Shown here piece after piece: positions 36,841 to 48,679 of a stretch of DNA of 64,000 nucleotides; the stretch's first letter is position 1, and every line of letters starts with the position of its first letter. The translations under genes and the position numbers were made by a program. The DNA lies in the NCBI GenBank assembly GCA_011109175.1, contig RDEW01000004.1, positions 272,030 through 336,029 of the forward strand, read 5' to 3'. The notes beneath the pieces were generated by a model. It was not told the origin of the DNA and ran no database searches. It saw only the letters and a list, made by a program, of their open reading frames with translations. The DNA is from Dicyema japonicum (taxonomy: Eukaryota > Dicyemida > Rhombozoa > Dicyemidae).

Positions 36841-37279
36841 ATCATGCAGGTCATCGGTCTGAAGGTTTTCTTGCTTTGTATCAACTAAGTAGTTTCAGTG
36901 CAGACCAATCCAGGTACTTTTCTGTATTACACGACACATAGACTCGTGTAATGGAGTATATCTTTTGATAAAGAAATTATACACTTTATCTACCCCTGTC
37001 GTTTTCCAATCAGGGAGACGTCCTCAAATTTCCTGCAAAAATCGATAATTCCTCAAGATTTTGCCGCATTTATTTTGTAGCATACATGTAAAAACCCAGT
37101 CGTTAATCGTTCTAAAATGCGACTTAGAGAATTTTTGATTATCACTGTAGGTGGTGATTAGATGTTTTAGACAGCCGGTAATCGTTCTTCTAGCGTTTAG
37201 TATTTTGTGTATCCTAAAAGTTTAAACAAAATTATAAATGAATAATATTATTGGGTTAGAGACAATGAGAAACAACTAA
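36841..37279. other. Intergenic, downstream of SOD2
   Basis: No coding signal. It should contain the 3' untranslated region of the minus-strand SOD gene. Confidence 0.4.
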
Positions 37280-38039
37280 TTACTGGCATTTGGCAAATCT
37301 TCTGGCCACATCCTCCCAATTTACGACATCCCAAAGATTATTAACATATTCAGCCCGAACATTCTTATACTGCAGATAATACGCGTGCTCCCAAACGTCG
37401 AATCCCAACAGAGGACAGTACCCTAACAGTACATATAAACATTTCTACCGAATAATGCCTCTACAGTGTCTTGATTGGGACAACAGGCCACCATCAATCT
37501 TTTAGTCGTCGGATCCAAGGCCAACCACCCCCAACCTGATCCCTGGATTGCCACCGTTGCTGATGACATTGTCGACTTCAACTTATCGAATGAGCCAAAA
37601 GACTGATTAATCGCCTCCATTAACTCCCCATTAGGCAATCCACCGCCATTTGGAGATAGATTATTCCAAAAAATGGAATGGTTAACGTGTCCCCCACCAT
37701 TAAAACGGACAGCGGAAAGAAGGGAGGTCGCATCACTTACTTGGTCTATTGTTTTAAAGAGTTACCAACTATTTTGTATGCATTTTTGTAGTTTTTCACT
37801 TGCAGTGTTAAAATTGTTGACGTAGGCAGCATGATGCTTTTGATGATGGGTCTGCATTATTTCTGAGATTATTATAGGCTCCAGGGCATTGTAGTTGTAA
37901 GGAAGAATCGGGGAGTGTGCAGATAGTACGGATAGTTGCACTACGAGAAATCATTTGGTTTTTAAATATTAAAATAATTTTTAGTACTTTCAATAAATAA
38001 AAATATATTTTCTTGATATTTGCTTACTTTGTTTTTCAT
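37280..38039 (-). CDS. SOD2: Manganese superoxide dismutase
   Basis: Minus-strand exons ~38039-37988 (uncertain), 37940-37770, 37745-37449 and 37422-37280 join in frame across introns of 47, 24 and 26 nt into ~220 residues, close to the animal mitochondrial enzyme. It converts superoxide to peroxide and oxygen. The N-terminal helical domain has [10 protein letters not shown] and [12 protein letters not shown] with the first metal histidine; [12 protein letters not shown] carries the second; [10 protein letters not shown] is the active-site tryptophan region; and [15 protein letters not shown] gives the Asp and His ligands. GGGG-type residues around QGSGWGW favour Mn over Fe. The first exon and mitochondrial leader are tentative: the frame with the conserved part has a good acceptor (TTTCTCGTAG) but the upstream ATG is weak. 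A LINE begins within ~50 bases of the 5' end. Confidence 0.88.
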
Positions 38040-38059
38040 GTCTTATTTACAGTGTGGAC

Positions 38060-40070
38060 TATTAGACCTTCTCCTTTCGGGGTCATCGTAGACCCCAGGT
38101 GTTATGTTTCAAAAAGTCCACATATTCCCCGAGGAATTCCTCAGCCCACCGTTGAGAAAGGAAATTTACTGCTCTCTAATTGAACATCAATGGGATTAAA
38201 GGCAAGATCAGGGAACTCCGTTCAATCCTGGCAAATCAGAAGATCGACGTGGCTATGATCCAAGAAAGTAAACTCTGCATGAATGATCCTATTCCTTTAT
38301 TCCCCGGCTACAAGTCTATTAGGATGGACATGAAACATAGAAAAGGCGGAGACCTAATCACTCTATTCAAAAAGAATCTGAAATGCAAGGTCATCATTTC
38401 AGAGGTGAAACAGTGCATTAGGGATGATAAGGTTACTGTAGTAATCGTAATCTCATTGGGTATAACAAATGGAAGGCTATTTCTTATGAACATCTATGTT
38501 CCTCCTCCTGGGTCATGCCCCAAGGGCTGTGATATTCAAAATATTTCAATATTAACTACCTTCGATGAGATCATCATCTGCGGGGACCTGAATGGCAAGG
38601 GGACAATGTCTGGACGTGGTGAAGGTGAAAAGGAAAAAACTCAGGAGCAAAAAGATTCAAGAAGATCGATCCTTTCCCTTCATTGGACAAAGCGATCACG
38701 TACTTCAACAACTCGATCATAAGAGCAAGATCATACTCTATACCAAAATATTCACTAAATTCATATAGTGGACATGGGAAGACGGCTTTGATTAAAGAAA
38801 GAAATCTTTAAAAAATCTAATCGGATTACAGCAGAAAATAAACTCCGGCTTAGAGCGCTAAACAACGAAATAAAGGCAAAAGAACTAAAATCCCAGAGAG
38901 CCAAGTGGAACCTAGTACTTACGAAACTGGATCGAAATAGCTCCACTGGAGAAGAATAAAAAGTGGCAAAGGCTGATGAGGTTTCACCTTTTAAAGACTA
39001 CACTCAGAGAGATGTCAATGGAATTATAAAATTCTACGCCAAGATATTATTCAAAGATTACAAAAAGTCGGATGGGCCACCGTTATCACGATGGAAGCTG
39101 AAAAAGATGTCAGACACTATCTACTTCTCGGAGAAGGAAGTGAGGGAATAATTAGTTTTATACAACATATTCCCACGGCCCGGATAACATCCCGAAGATC
39201 CTACTAAAGAAAATTGGAGATGGAGGAATCACCTTCCTTACGGCCATCTTCAACTTTTTGGTTAATTAAAACGTAATACCATTACTAAGGAAGCAGGCAT
39301 ACATTCGCTCAATTCTCAAACCAGGGAAACCAAAAGAGGACGTCTTACAAGCCGAGGCATCTAAGAACAGTGCTCTGTTTTCTGGACATGACTCCGTCTT
39401 ATTTTTGTCCGATATCCCGTCTCCGGAATCCGAAAACTATGTTCTTCTCTCTTATGTAGATGATATTGATTTGGCTTCAAGAGACCAGAATATTCAGAAT
39501 GGCACAGAGAAGATCCAAATTAACTTGGATATTCTAAACGCCTGGATAATGTAGAACCGGCTTATGGTGATTGTAGAAAAGTCAACCACTTTTATTTTGG
39601 AAAAGAGGGAAGGAAGAGATTTACTTTGAAGTTAAACAAAGTCGACATCCCTTTCAATAGATGTAAAGGATGATATGCATCTTTATACACGTAGAAATAT
39701 TATTGTGGAATGTGAAAAAAAACTGAGTCTATTAAAAAGTTTATCGGAGATTGGGAAAATTAATACTCGGTAATGATGAACGTGTACGGACAGTACATCG
39801 AGCCATATTTATTAATTACATGCGCCTCGTGGGGACCGTCAATATTTTGATCAAATATGAGGAAGATCTGGGAAATGCAAAAGCGGGCTCTCAGAGTTAT
39901 GGAACGTTGGATTGTGGGGAACATCGAACCGGATCCACTCCTCTGGAGACCCTTATGTGACTTGTCTCCTGAATGCGGGCCCGTAAATTCTGTCAGCTGC
40001 CAAATAAGGTCATGTATTGGTACGAGGGAGGAACACCGGGCCAAGATGAGGTCTCTAATGGAATATCACG
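38060..40070 (+). mobile_element. Family B LINE, AP-endonuclease and RT palm, broken
   Basis: A leader hairpin (GGGGTC at 38079-38084 with GACCCC at 38091-38096) precedes a 180-codon frame from 38180: MNINGIKGKIRELRS, VAMIQESKLC, MNIYVPPPGSCP, and IIICGDLNGKG, all AP-endonuclease motifs. The frame breaks at ~38620. Linker pieces (YFSEKEVRE) follow, then the RT palm LLSYVDDIDLASRDQ at ~39440 with an intact YVDD, and a post-palm tail to ~40070. The RT fingers are mostly deleted (39160-39400). Confidence 0.75.
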
Positions 40071-40689
40071 TGATAATTAGTTTTGTTTTGCCTTGGTGTT
40101 GGGATGTTAAATATTAAATCTTATTACTGCGGGCCCTTATGCGATCTTGAATTAAAAATTTATGCCTATGTTTGAAACAATCGCCATAATCCTGATCCTA
40201 ACCTAACAAGGACCCGCATGACCAGATGCCCTATATCATTCATTTATATCTGGCAGACTGGACATACTCTGATTATGTCAAAAAATCTCGTTTCCAGCTT
40301 TGTTTCAATGTTATGTCATTATTTAGTAGAATTGCTCCATTTCCTTCAATAAATCAGCCCCTTTGACAGACAAAATAGCCTTACATGGTTGTATTCGATG
40401 GGGATGACGTGTCTGAACAGTTTCCAATAAGATTCCACTTTTCGTAGATCGTAGTACTCTGTTGGACCAATTGCACTCGTTGGAATTATTAAAGCATAAA
40501 GGAATGAAAACAAATAACAACACAATAAAATTAGATAGTTATTGGTAAAGTATAGCATCACGTCCTGGTAAAGTATCACGTCCGAGCTAAGTCATACTTA
40601 ACATTCCAAAACAAATGGTTATTTTTTTGGAGGAAAAACGAAATTTTTAATTTTGTCTAAAAACAAGTTCAACGTAGAATGGGACATAA
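40071..40689. other. Intergenic, no supported gene
   Basis: Minus-strand frames at 40579-40323 have no recognisable domain. Nothing else is visible. Confidence 0.4.
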
Positions 40690-41450
40690 ATGGGAGACCT
40701 TGACATCAGCTTCCGATTTTGAAGGAAAAGCGAAATTAATCACAATAAAAAAATAAAAAATAGTTCAAAAAGTTAATTCAAGAGGATCAAGAAGTGCGAC
40801 ATTAAAAGTTAGTACTTCTCCACGATCTACAGGAGCTACTACTGTCAAAAAATGTGAAGAGGAGATCAAAACAGTTTGCACGTCTACAGAAACTAAAAAC
40901 AAGTCTATTCCTCACGATCCTCCTGGTTTTGAATACTCTGGAAATGTATTTATACAGATCTCTGTTACGTCGAGTATGGGAGCCATCAAAATTTATAACG
41001 TACTGCACTCGCTCGACTTGACAAGGTCTATCAGATTGAGGGATTTTCCGCCTCGAAATCAGAAAGGAGGAGGACAAAAGGAACTTTCGTGAACATGTAA
41101 ATGGTACTTCACCATTTGGTCTTGGAAACCATTGCTTCAGTGAAATCCAAGTGAGACCGTCCAAAATTGTGTTGAAGAACCTGCCCTTTTGGGTTGATGA
41201 TAACGACCTTCATGAATTTGTCAAGGAATTAGCTCCTTCTACTACGAGCATATGCTGTTTCTACAAAGGAGACTCCCTCTTACAAAAGTTATAGTTGGAT
41301 CAAGAGCGGAGGCTACATCGCTAGTCCGTCTTGGTTTCAACATTGCCCACGTGCAAATTGCCAATGCTATGGACACATATCCTCCTTCTGTAAGGAGATG
41401 TCTCCGTTGCATACTGGGGAAGGGACCTACTAGGAGTTAACTAACTGGAG
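40690..41450 (+). mobile_element. Family B LINE ORF1 fragment
   Basis: On plus, GFEYSGNVFIQISVTSSMGA is followed after a frame change by TSPFGLGNHCFSEIQVRPSK and IVLKNLPFWVDDND. These match ORF1 at 51640-51840 (CPFGLDDHYFKA, RNLPFWVREYD). The segment is the RRM-like domain before the CCHC knuckles; it then decays at 41250 (FYKGDSLLQKL). No endonuclease or RT follows. Confidence 0.7.
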
Positions 41451-42361
41451 ATAGGCTTACTAGCTTTGTACCTACTACATTCTGGATATAAGGGCGTTTA
41501 GAGGATTCATGGGATCCGATGCTAGGACGATATTAAAATGGAGATGGGGTGCATCGGAAGTGTCCAGGCCTCATATGAGGACTCGTTAAAATACCTCTTA
41601 AACTAACTCCTAATTCGTGTTTCGAATAAAGGTTAGGTTCATGGACTTTTGCCTTTTGTTACGTTTTCAATCTTTTTGATGATGTTGCAATTGTTCAATT
41701 CTTTGGTTATCATGGAAGTACATTGTGATTCCTTTGGTTTCATTAATGACTCCTTTAACCATATGTTTTGGAGTGATAAGTTTTACTTAGCAGCCCGGAC
41801 TCGAAGATGGCCCCAGGCTCTCATACTATACGACATTTATTAACAGCCGCCAATCAGTTCATTCAAAAAATATTTAGGGGTAACTTTCTACACCCTCATG
41901 ACTTTCAGCCACACTTATGTCAAACGTAATCAGTGCTTCGATACGAAAACTTAACTTCATGAAGGTGTTCGTCTCAAAATTTAAAGGATCCTAAAACCGG
42001 TCACTATCCACAATAAGTTATGGATGTACAGCTTAGAGAGCAAAACTCGCCACAACAATCATGTAAAAGATCAACTCTTATCAATCCAGTATGACCAAAC
42101 AATCTCTTAAATAATAGGACTACCGATAAGGGCAACCCCATTTGAGGTCTTTGTGAGGAGGTCGGGCGGCTTATTCACCAAAAATGATAAACCGCCAAAA
42201 GAACGGTGTTATCGAAAATTTGTCGGTTCCCGAGAGCAACACTCAGAAAAGATGAGAATTTTACTCAGAAGCGGGAGTATTAGTGATTATAGGCTTATAT
42301 TATAAATAATAGAAAGCTCTTTAATTGACAATAACACTTTATTAACAATACAAAACGTAAA
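41451..42361. other. Intergenic with dispersed repeat, downstream of RAD1
   Basis: 41765-41850 is the second copy of the repeat at 2945-3020 (GATAAGTTTTACTTAGCAGC, ending ATACTATACGACATTTATTA). No host gene is visible elsewhere. The 3' end of the minus-strand RAD1 mRNA should lie near 42300. Confidence 0.5.
41765..41850 (+). repeat. Dispersed repeat, copy 2 (pairs with 2945-3020)
   Basis: Shares GTGATAAGTTT and CATACTATACGACATTTATTA with 2945-3020 in the same order, with a more diverged GC-richer centre. Confidence 0.55.
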
Positions 42362-43371
42362 TTAGTCACAACATGGACTAAACTACAAATATAACAAAAT
42401 ATTACGTAAAACTCTAGAATAGCAGACTTTCCGTTAATATAATCCACTAAAAACTGCATGCACATAAATCCATAGTCATCCAATCTCAGGGAAGCTTTAC
42501 AACCACAAACAAATGCTTTAGACAAAGACTTAAACTTGGCACATCGAAATCTTGTATTACCAAAATCTAATACTTTGATGTAAGTGGAGAGTAAACTTCA
42601 AATAATTCAATTTTATCGCTAGTAACGACCGTTGACCACTTCCAATAATAATAACAATAACCGTAAGGGCGGCCATAGTGCTAGAAAAGTCAATCTTGAG
42701 GACATTGGAGTCTACAGTAAACGAAATAAAGTCAAAGGAGCTATCAAAATCACTTAATGCCTCTTGAAGCAAATCAGTCTAAAATTAATATAAATAACAA
42801 CAAAGTAGACAAATAAATTAAAAAAATAAAATAAATTAAAAAATAATTTAAACCTTAATTATCAATTTTGCCGCAGTGGTTGTCGCGTTGAAATCAAATA
42901 TGGCGTTCTCCTGTGACCCCATTGTTCCCAGATTACACTCTACAGTCCTCCCGTTTACATTAGTCCTAAAATCAGACGGAACTTAACTGTAACTTAAGAT
43001 TTGAGCCGATCTGATGGAGGGAGAGCTTCACATACATTGATTCATCAGTAGAATTGAGGACTTGCACGATGGAGAGGACTTGCTGTCATAAATGCAAGTG
43101 GTTTACCACTAAGAGGGAAATATTGAAAAGAAATTCAAGCTGAGTTGTTGCTAAATCGAACTCCTCGAATAAATCTCTGCCAATGTAGGCGTTTATTTGC
43201 AGTGATTTGCATTCGTCCACTGTGAGACGAAGTCCGTTATCCGAAATTGTTATGTGGGAGTACTTTGGAATTTATTACGTTGTTGACCTCTTTTATGAGC
43301 AATGGCTTTATTAGGGAGGAAAACTTTGTGATATCAAGGATCCCAACAAAGACATCACTACATTTAGACAT
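42362..43371 (-). CDS. RAD1: Checkpoint clamp subunit RAD1 (9-1-1 complex)
   Basis: Minus-strand exons 43371-43288, 43262-43110, 43082-42994, 42965-42854, 42778-42662, 42638-42574, 42550-42406 and 42382-42362 join in frame through introns of 25, 27, 28, 75, 23, 23 and 23 nt into ~261 residues (human RAD1 is 282). RAD1 pairs with RAD9 and HUS1 to form a PCNA-like ring loaded at damaged DNA to activate ATR. Conserved blocks: ISDNGLRLTVDECKSLQINA and FEEFDLATTQLEFLFNISL (first PCNA-like fold); QVLSIVQVLN; DLLQEALSDFDSSFDFISFT and ELFEVYSPLTSK (second fold); then LSKAFVCGCKASLRLDDYGF and LEFYFSPCCD, equivalent to the vertebrate VEYYCCPDEE end. One intron (75 nt) is normal-sized; the others are minute. 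This is the most exon-rich gene in the window besides the syntaxin. Confidence 0.93.
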
Positions 43372-43489
43372 TTTAAATTATTTATTAATTTTATAATTAT
43401 TTCTTTTATAAATATATGACCTTTTGTTACGAAATTTAGTAGAAAACTCTTTATTAGTATCCTCAAGGCGGCCCTATTTTTGGTGAGTA

Positions 43490-46130
43490 GTGACGTGCCT
43501 CGTTTCTTCTCTGTACAACGGTTAAGAAAAATGTCTAAAAATCAAAAGATACAAGAGAATATGCTGTCATAAAGCTTTTTACGTTCAATGCTAGAGGAAT
43601 ATATAAGCCTCAGTCAAGAAATACTCTCTGTGGTGACCTAGAAAGATATAACGTTTCCATTGGCTGCATACAAGAGACGAAAATTGCGTACTATCTCGAT
43701 GAAAACCATAAAAATATCGACTAGCCTACCAGTGACTCAAAACACTATGGTCTTGGATTCGCCATTCACAGAAAACTTTCATCTGACATCAGTCGCATTT
43801 GGCGGGTGAATGACAGGATCTCGTAATACAGATCCGTCTGAACAACCAATGTTCCCTAAAAATACACTAACAATTATAAATGTATATGCGCCACACTGTG
43901 GAAGAGTGGCAAAATACCCACCGAACTGGATGAATTCTACTCAGCACTATCGTCCTCACTTATATTCATTGCTGGCGATCTAAATGTGAAAATTGGAACA
44001 AAAAAGAACTCAGAAGATACCTTGATGGGAAAACACGGACATGGGAAAAGAAACTTACCTGGGACCATACTTAGCCATTTCTGCACGGCAAACAAACTGT
44101 CTTGTGCAACACTGCATTCTCTCATCGTGCATGCCACATAACCACTTGGATGGGCGAACGGAGAAACCCAGATTTAAAACTAGTCCCTATATACCAAATT
44201 GATTATACTATATGCCAGATTAACGACAAACGCTCTCTTATAAACGCACGCTTATACGAAGGTTCAACAACTGTCAGCGATCACAGAATGGTTATTGTCA
44301 AAACATGGTATCAAACATAACAACATTACAAGCAATAATAATGAAAATACAAGAAGAAACAGAAAAACTGATCTCTCAATCAGATAAAGTCAAAATTTAC
44401 CAAAAATACATCTCCTCTTATCTGAAGGACCTAACAGTAGGAATTTCGTGGGATCGCACAAAGAATGTAATAAACAAAGCAGCAAGCCAGTACTTCGGCA
44501 CGCGGGAGATGGCCAGTAAAGGTCGGACGATACATACAGAACTAGCAAAGGAGTTAGCAAAGGTGTTAAAAGAAATCCATACAAAAAACTAAACGAAAAT
44601 GACTATAACAAGATAAAAGTTCTTTAGGGGCAGAAGGACCAAATCCGTAGAATAATCAGGAGACTGAACAAGACACTCCACCAAGAAGAAATGCTTCGCA
44701 AAATCAATGAAGTATCCAAACTAAAATATTTCCAAATGTATATGGCCGCTCGTTTACTACGCCATACAAACCGGAACGAATAATCATCAAAGACAAAATT
44801 GGCGATACATTAATGAATACTGAAGAGCAAGCGGAGGTAATTGCAACACATTTTGAGAAACTTTTCAATGTGACTTCAGCAATCCCCCCATTCAAAGGAA
44901 AGCCTAACCCTTAAAAGAACCAATTACAATTTTGGAAGTAAAAGCAGCATGTCAAAAACTAAAAAATAACAGAAGCGCTGGACCAGATACGATAAACCCA
45001 GAATTACTGAAATACGGCCCTGACTCCCTTTTTGAAAAAATTGCTACACTACTAAATGAAATGTTTTCATTTAACTCAACTTTGCCCCTGGGAAGGGAAT
45101 TACTAATACCTATACAAAAAACCAATAAACCCAAAGGACCGGTTGAAAACTTACGACCTATTATATTATCAAATTCTGTATGTAAAGTCTTAGCTAACAT
45201 TGTATTGGAACGAATAAAAGGACCCGCCTATGAATACCTACCCGAAAGTCAAAGTGGGTTCAGAGAAGGAAGATCAACAGCTGATGCAGTCTGGAGTCAC
45301 AGATAGAGATGTGCAACACATCAAAGATATTTCAATGCCATCCACATTCTGGGAATAGACATATCAAAAGCCTTTGACTCGGTTAACAGGAAAATTGATG
45401 ACAGTGCTGGAAGGGTTTATTGACGAATCGAGTCTAAGAATGATTCAAATCCTTCTATCTAACACAGAGCTCCTTGTGAGAGTTGGAAAAACCTACTCAA
45501 GAAAATTTGAAACAAACACAGGCACTCCTCAAGGAGACTCCCTCTCTCCGCTACAACTCACAATATACTTGGAGGCCCCTATGAGGGAACTGAGACCATT
45601 ATACCAAGGAAAAATAGAAGTGATTTATGCTGATGATGTCGACCTAATCTCTGAAGACAAAGAACTCCTGGAACATGTACTAGAAAAAGTGAAATGGTTT
45701 TTCACCGTAAACAAAGAAAAAACAGAACGGACAGAAATAAGACAAATGAATAACTCACTCGAAGAGAAATGGAGACACACAAAGAAACTTGGCACCCTAT
45801 TAGGAAATAGTGAAGATATACGGAGAAAAACCATGGCAAACGAGGCATTACACAGGCTGAAAAACCTATGGCTAGACGGAAAAGTAATAACATAAAACAA
45901 AGTATAATGTTATACGACATCTTTATCAAACCAATCCTCCTATAAAATTCTGGGACTTCGGGCACCTCAAATGAAGAATTGGAGAGGCTAGGCCAGGACC
46001 AAGAACAACCCTCCCAGTCGTTTTACAAAATTTACAAAACGATCTGAAAGCCGTGAAGAAAACATTGGCATCTGGTGACGATCTGGACACACTGAGGAAC
46101 CTGGCTAAGAATTAGTTAGCTTGGAGCAAG
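43490..46130 (+). mobile_element. Family C LINE, almost full length, broken
   Basis: The AP-endonuclease starts at ~43575 in shifting frames (IKLFTFNARGIYK, IGCIQETKIA, INVYAPHCGRVA, IAGDLNVKIG). After the linker the RT is well preserved: NNRSAGPDTINPELLKYGPD, IPIQKTNKPKGPVENLRPII, ESQSGFREGRSTADAVWSHR (44932-45306), then motif A (LGIDISKAFDSV, ~45350), GTPQGDSLSPLQLTIYLEA, catalytic YADDVDLIS (~45630), and WRHTKKLGTLLGNSEDI. The 3' segment has RFGRPRTTLPVVLQNDLKAV at ~46000. Several single frameshifts and internal stops inactivate it. It is the best reference copy of this family in the window. Confidence 0.85.
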
Positions 46131-46649
46131 CATTTTTAATATGTTTTATTGCTAAAAATAGTTTGGTCAACCATTTTTCGTGAATTTTTATTTTAAACGC
46201 AAAAAATACTACCCTTAATATTAATTTGGCAGTACATGTGACCAAGATATATTTGGTTCGTGGATAGTTTCATGAAATCAAATAATAGTGATTAGAGTTG
46301 ATTCAATGTGTATTGATGGAAGTCCTTCCATGCTTGGTTATCTGTTTGTCGCTCAAGTCTAAAAAGTTTATTACCAGAGGATATGAAGGATGTTCTCGAT
46401 CGAAATATAAAAATAGTAAATTATTTGTTAACTTTTTTAACGGGATCTACAATAATTTTTCAAAGTGTGAATAAAATGATTCTGAACAATCAATCTTAAT
46501 ATTTCATAAGATGACTTTCGAAAGGAAGGGTTATGACAAGAGTTGTCTAGTTGTATTGTCAGTTTTTTGAATGACTATGGATTTAAACATTTATTTGAAT
46601 TCATTGATTTAACATGCAGGACCAGAAATCACATTGATTTTAATATTTT
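46131..46649. other. Intergenic, no supported gene
   Basis: AT-rich. No coding or structural feature seen. Confidence 0.4.
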
Positions 46650-47115
46650 AAAAATAAAACTTTAAATATAAACGCACACCCTCTCTAAACCATCTCTCCT
46701 GCAGGAAGAGTAAGGCAAATCTCCCAGATACATGGTCTTGAACAAAGTCGTTAGGTGAGCTTTGAAAGCCGCCTGACACCGCTCCATGCTCGTACAAGTC
46801 GGTCTTCGTAGGCGTGACAAAATGATCATCTTCCTTTTTGAAGCCTAAAACCTCTTGTCTAAGTCGTCACCTTCACTGACACGTTTGCCCCCTTGCAACA
46901 TATTGCAAATTGCCTCTAAAGCCTGTTCGGCCTCTGAAAAGGCTGAGAGATTGAAGTGGGAAAATTACGCAGTTTTAGCCAAGGATTTATGCAAACTATA
47001 TCTCTAAACTGTATTTCTTTCGCGGTACTAAATGGTCTACGGCACAAATCCGCATCCCTTCGATCAGCTCTTCTCGTTTAGAAAGATCTCGTTAATGTTT
47101 GAATTGTTAGGCATT
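46650..47115 (-). other. Unassigned GC-richer region with broken minus-strand coding look
   Basis: Between AT-rich flanks, this ~450-bp stretch reads on minus as overlapping open pieces in three frames: DADLCRRPFSTAKEIQFRDI with VCINPWLKLRNFPTSISQ; FSEAEQALEAICNMLQGGKR; and TKTDLYEHGAVSGGFQ. Potential introns of 18-24 nt with GT-AG ends can be drawn in more than one way (for example GTGTCAG...GACTTAG, 24 nt), but none gives a protein I recognise. It may be a small spliced gene or an old pseudogene. Function unknown. Confidence 0.3.
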
Positions 47116-47279
47116 CCGATGAAAAATAAATGATTACTTTTATTTACAAATTTTTTAATTTTTAGAAATTGATTTTCTAATTAAATTTGTTTATTATGCT
47201 TGCTTATGTAAAAAAATTAATTTATTTTTTGATTATCCAATTGCACCATTCTAAGAGTGTTCTAGATATTGAAGATTGA

Positions 47280-48520
47280 CATCCTGGTGGTCAAAAAGTT
47301 ATTATGAATACACATTGTGAATTTGTTTCCGTCGAGGTGATATGTTGTGGCATTGGATACACGTTGGAGGAATGTATTCAAAAGACCTTAGAAAGTGCTC
47401 CACAGAAATTGAAGAATTCTTCACAAGAAACGATATGTCTGTCCAAGTGGGAGATCTAAATGCCAAGACCATTAAATATGGGTGCTTCGGAACCAACGAG
47501 AATGGAATCAGGCTAAGAAAATTGGTGGAGACATGCTTGGGGTGTACCTGGTGTCACCGCTGTTCTACACTTATGTGGAAAGACCATGTGGGACATCAGG
47601 AGCGACCACATCCCCCAAGAGATGTTACTGAACCTGGCTCCGGACACCACGGAGTCAGTGTTTACAGGATAGACCTATCAAGATTAAACTGGGAACACTA
47701 TAGAAGATACATATCTAGAAACCTCAAAAACTGGAAGGAGGGGCCTTATTCCCGAAGTGATATTGACAACATAGACAAAGACCTTTCCATTGTGATGGAG
47801 AAATACTTATTACTTTACGAAAGGAGGAGACCCTCAAGTATCAATTATGGGAAGAGCATCAGTCTTTCTCCTTCTACACTATCTATGATTAATGAAAGAA
47901 ACCGCCTGAGGAACAAACTCAGAAGATGTGTCGACTGATTGGACCGGATTGCATTGACCGGTCAACTGAAGATAATCAACAAAGCCATTGAAGAAAGAAC
48001 AAGACTGTCTCAAGAACAATGTTTGAGGGTAGAGGCAAGCAAACTAAACACCAAAGACTCCTCGTTCTGGAAGTTCTACAAATAGAAAAAGTACCTTCAG
48101 TATTCAAAAAACAACTGGAAAATATACAGGGTGTTGACCCTGTTAGTATTATACATGAAAAATTTTCAGAGGAGATGTCTAATTCCATGAACTACTCTAT
48201 CTGGGAAGTCTGGTAGAGGAAATCACTTTGGCAGAAGTCAGAACAGCTATTCGCGAGTGCAAAAACAAGGCGTTCGAATTTGATAGCATTCCCATGATTA
48301 TGTTTAAAGAAAGGTCTGATGGATCACTATTTGTTCTACGAAGGATGTATAAACTCGAGTCTTAAGCTCGGAGATGTTTTTCCGTTATGGAAGCGATCTA
48401 TTGTGAAGATGATCCTCAAACCTGGAAAGTCGAGGAAGGATCCTCTTAGTTACAGCTCTCTGATTTGAATCTAAATAATATCAATCTTAGACAAGTCATT
48501 ACAGTTGTAGGGAGACATGG
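47280..48520 (+). mobile_element. Family B LINE, AP-endonuclease and linker
   Basis: Frame 47342-47938 gives MSVQVGDLNAKTIKYGCFGT (AP-endonuclease DLNAK block), a GDMxGVYLV-like decay, then YRIDLSRLNWEHYRRYISRN and a linker. After 47938 the RT lead-in follows in other frames (VFKKQLENIQGVDP, EITLAEVRTAIRECKN, KMILKPGKSRKDPLSY to ~48450). RT palm absent. It closely parallels the minus-strand copy 6170-7620, including the HYRRYISRNLKNWK block, so the two belong to one subfamily. Confidence 0.75.
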
Positions 48521-48679
48521 AACTGAAAAACACCAATTCGGTGGGAAAATAACTGAATATTTTTAATAGTATTTTTTTGTTGGATTTATTTTAATTTTTA
48601 CATTTTATTAAGAAAAGACAATGTTAGAATTTTTATCAATATTAAATAATTTTATTTTATTGTATTGAAAGGGCAATTT

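Noticed and set aside
46650-47115. NOP56/NOP58-like protein suggested by SEAEQALEA and SEGDD
   Set aside because: The match is limited to a few residues, and the surrounding conserved blocks of NOP proteins are absent.
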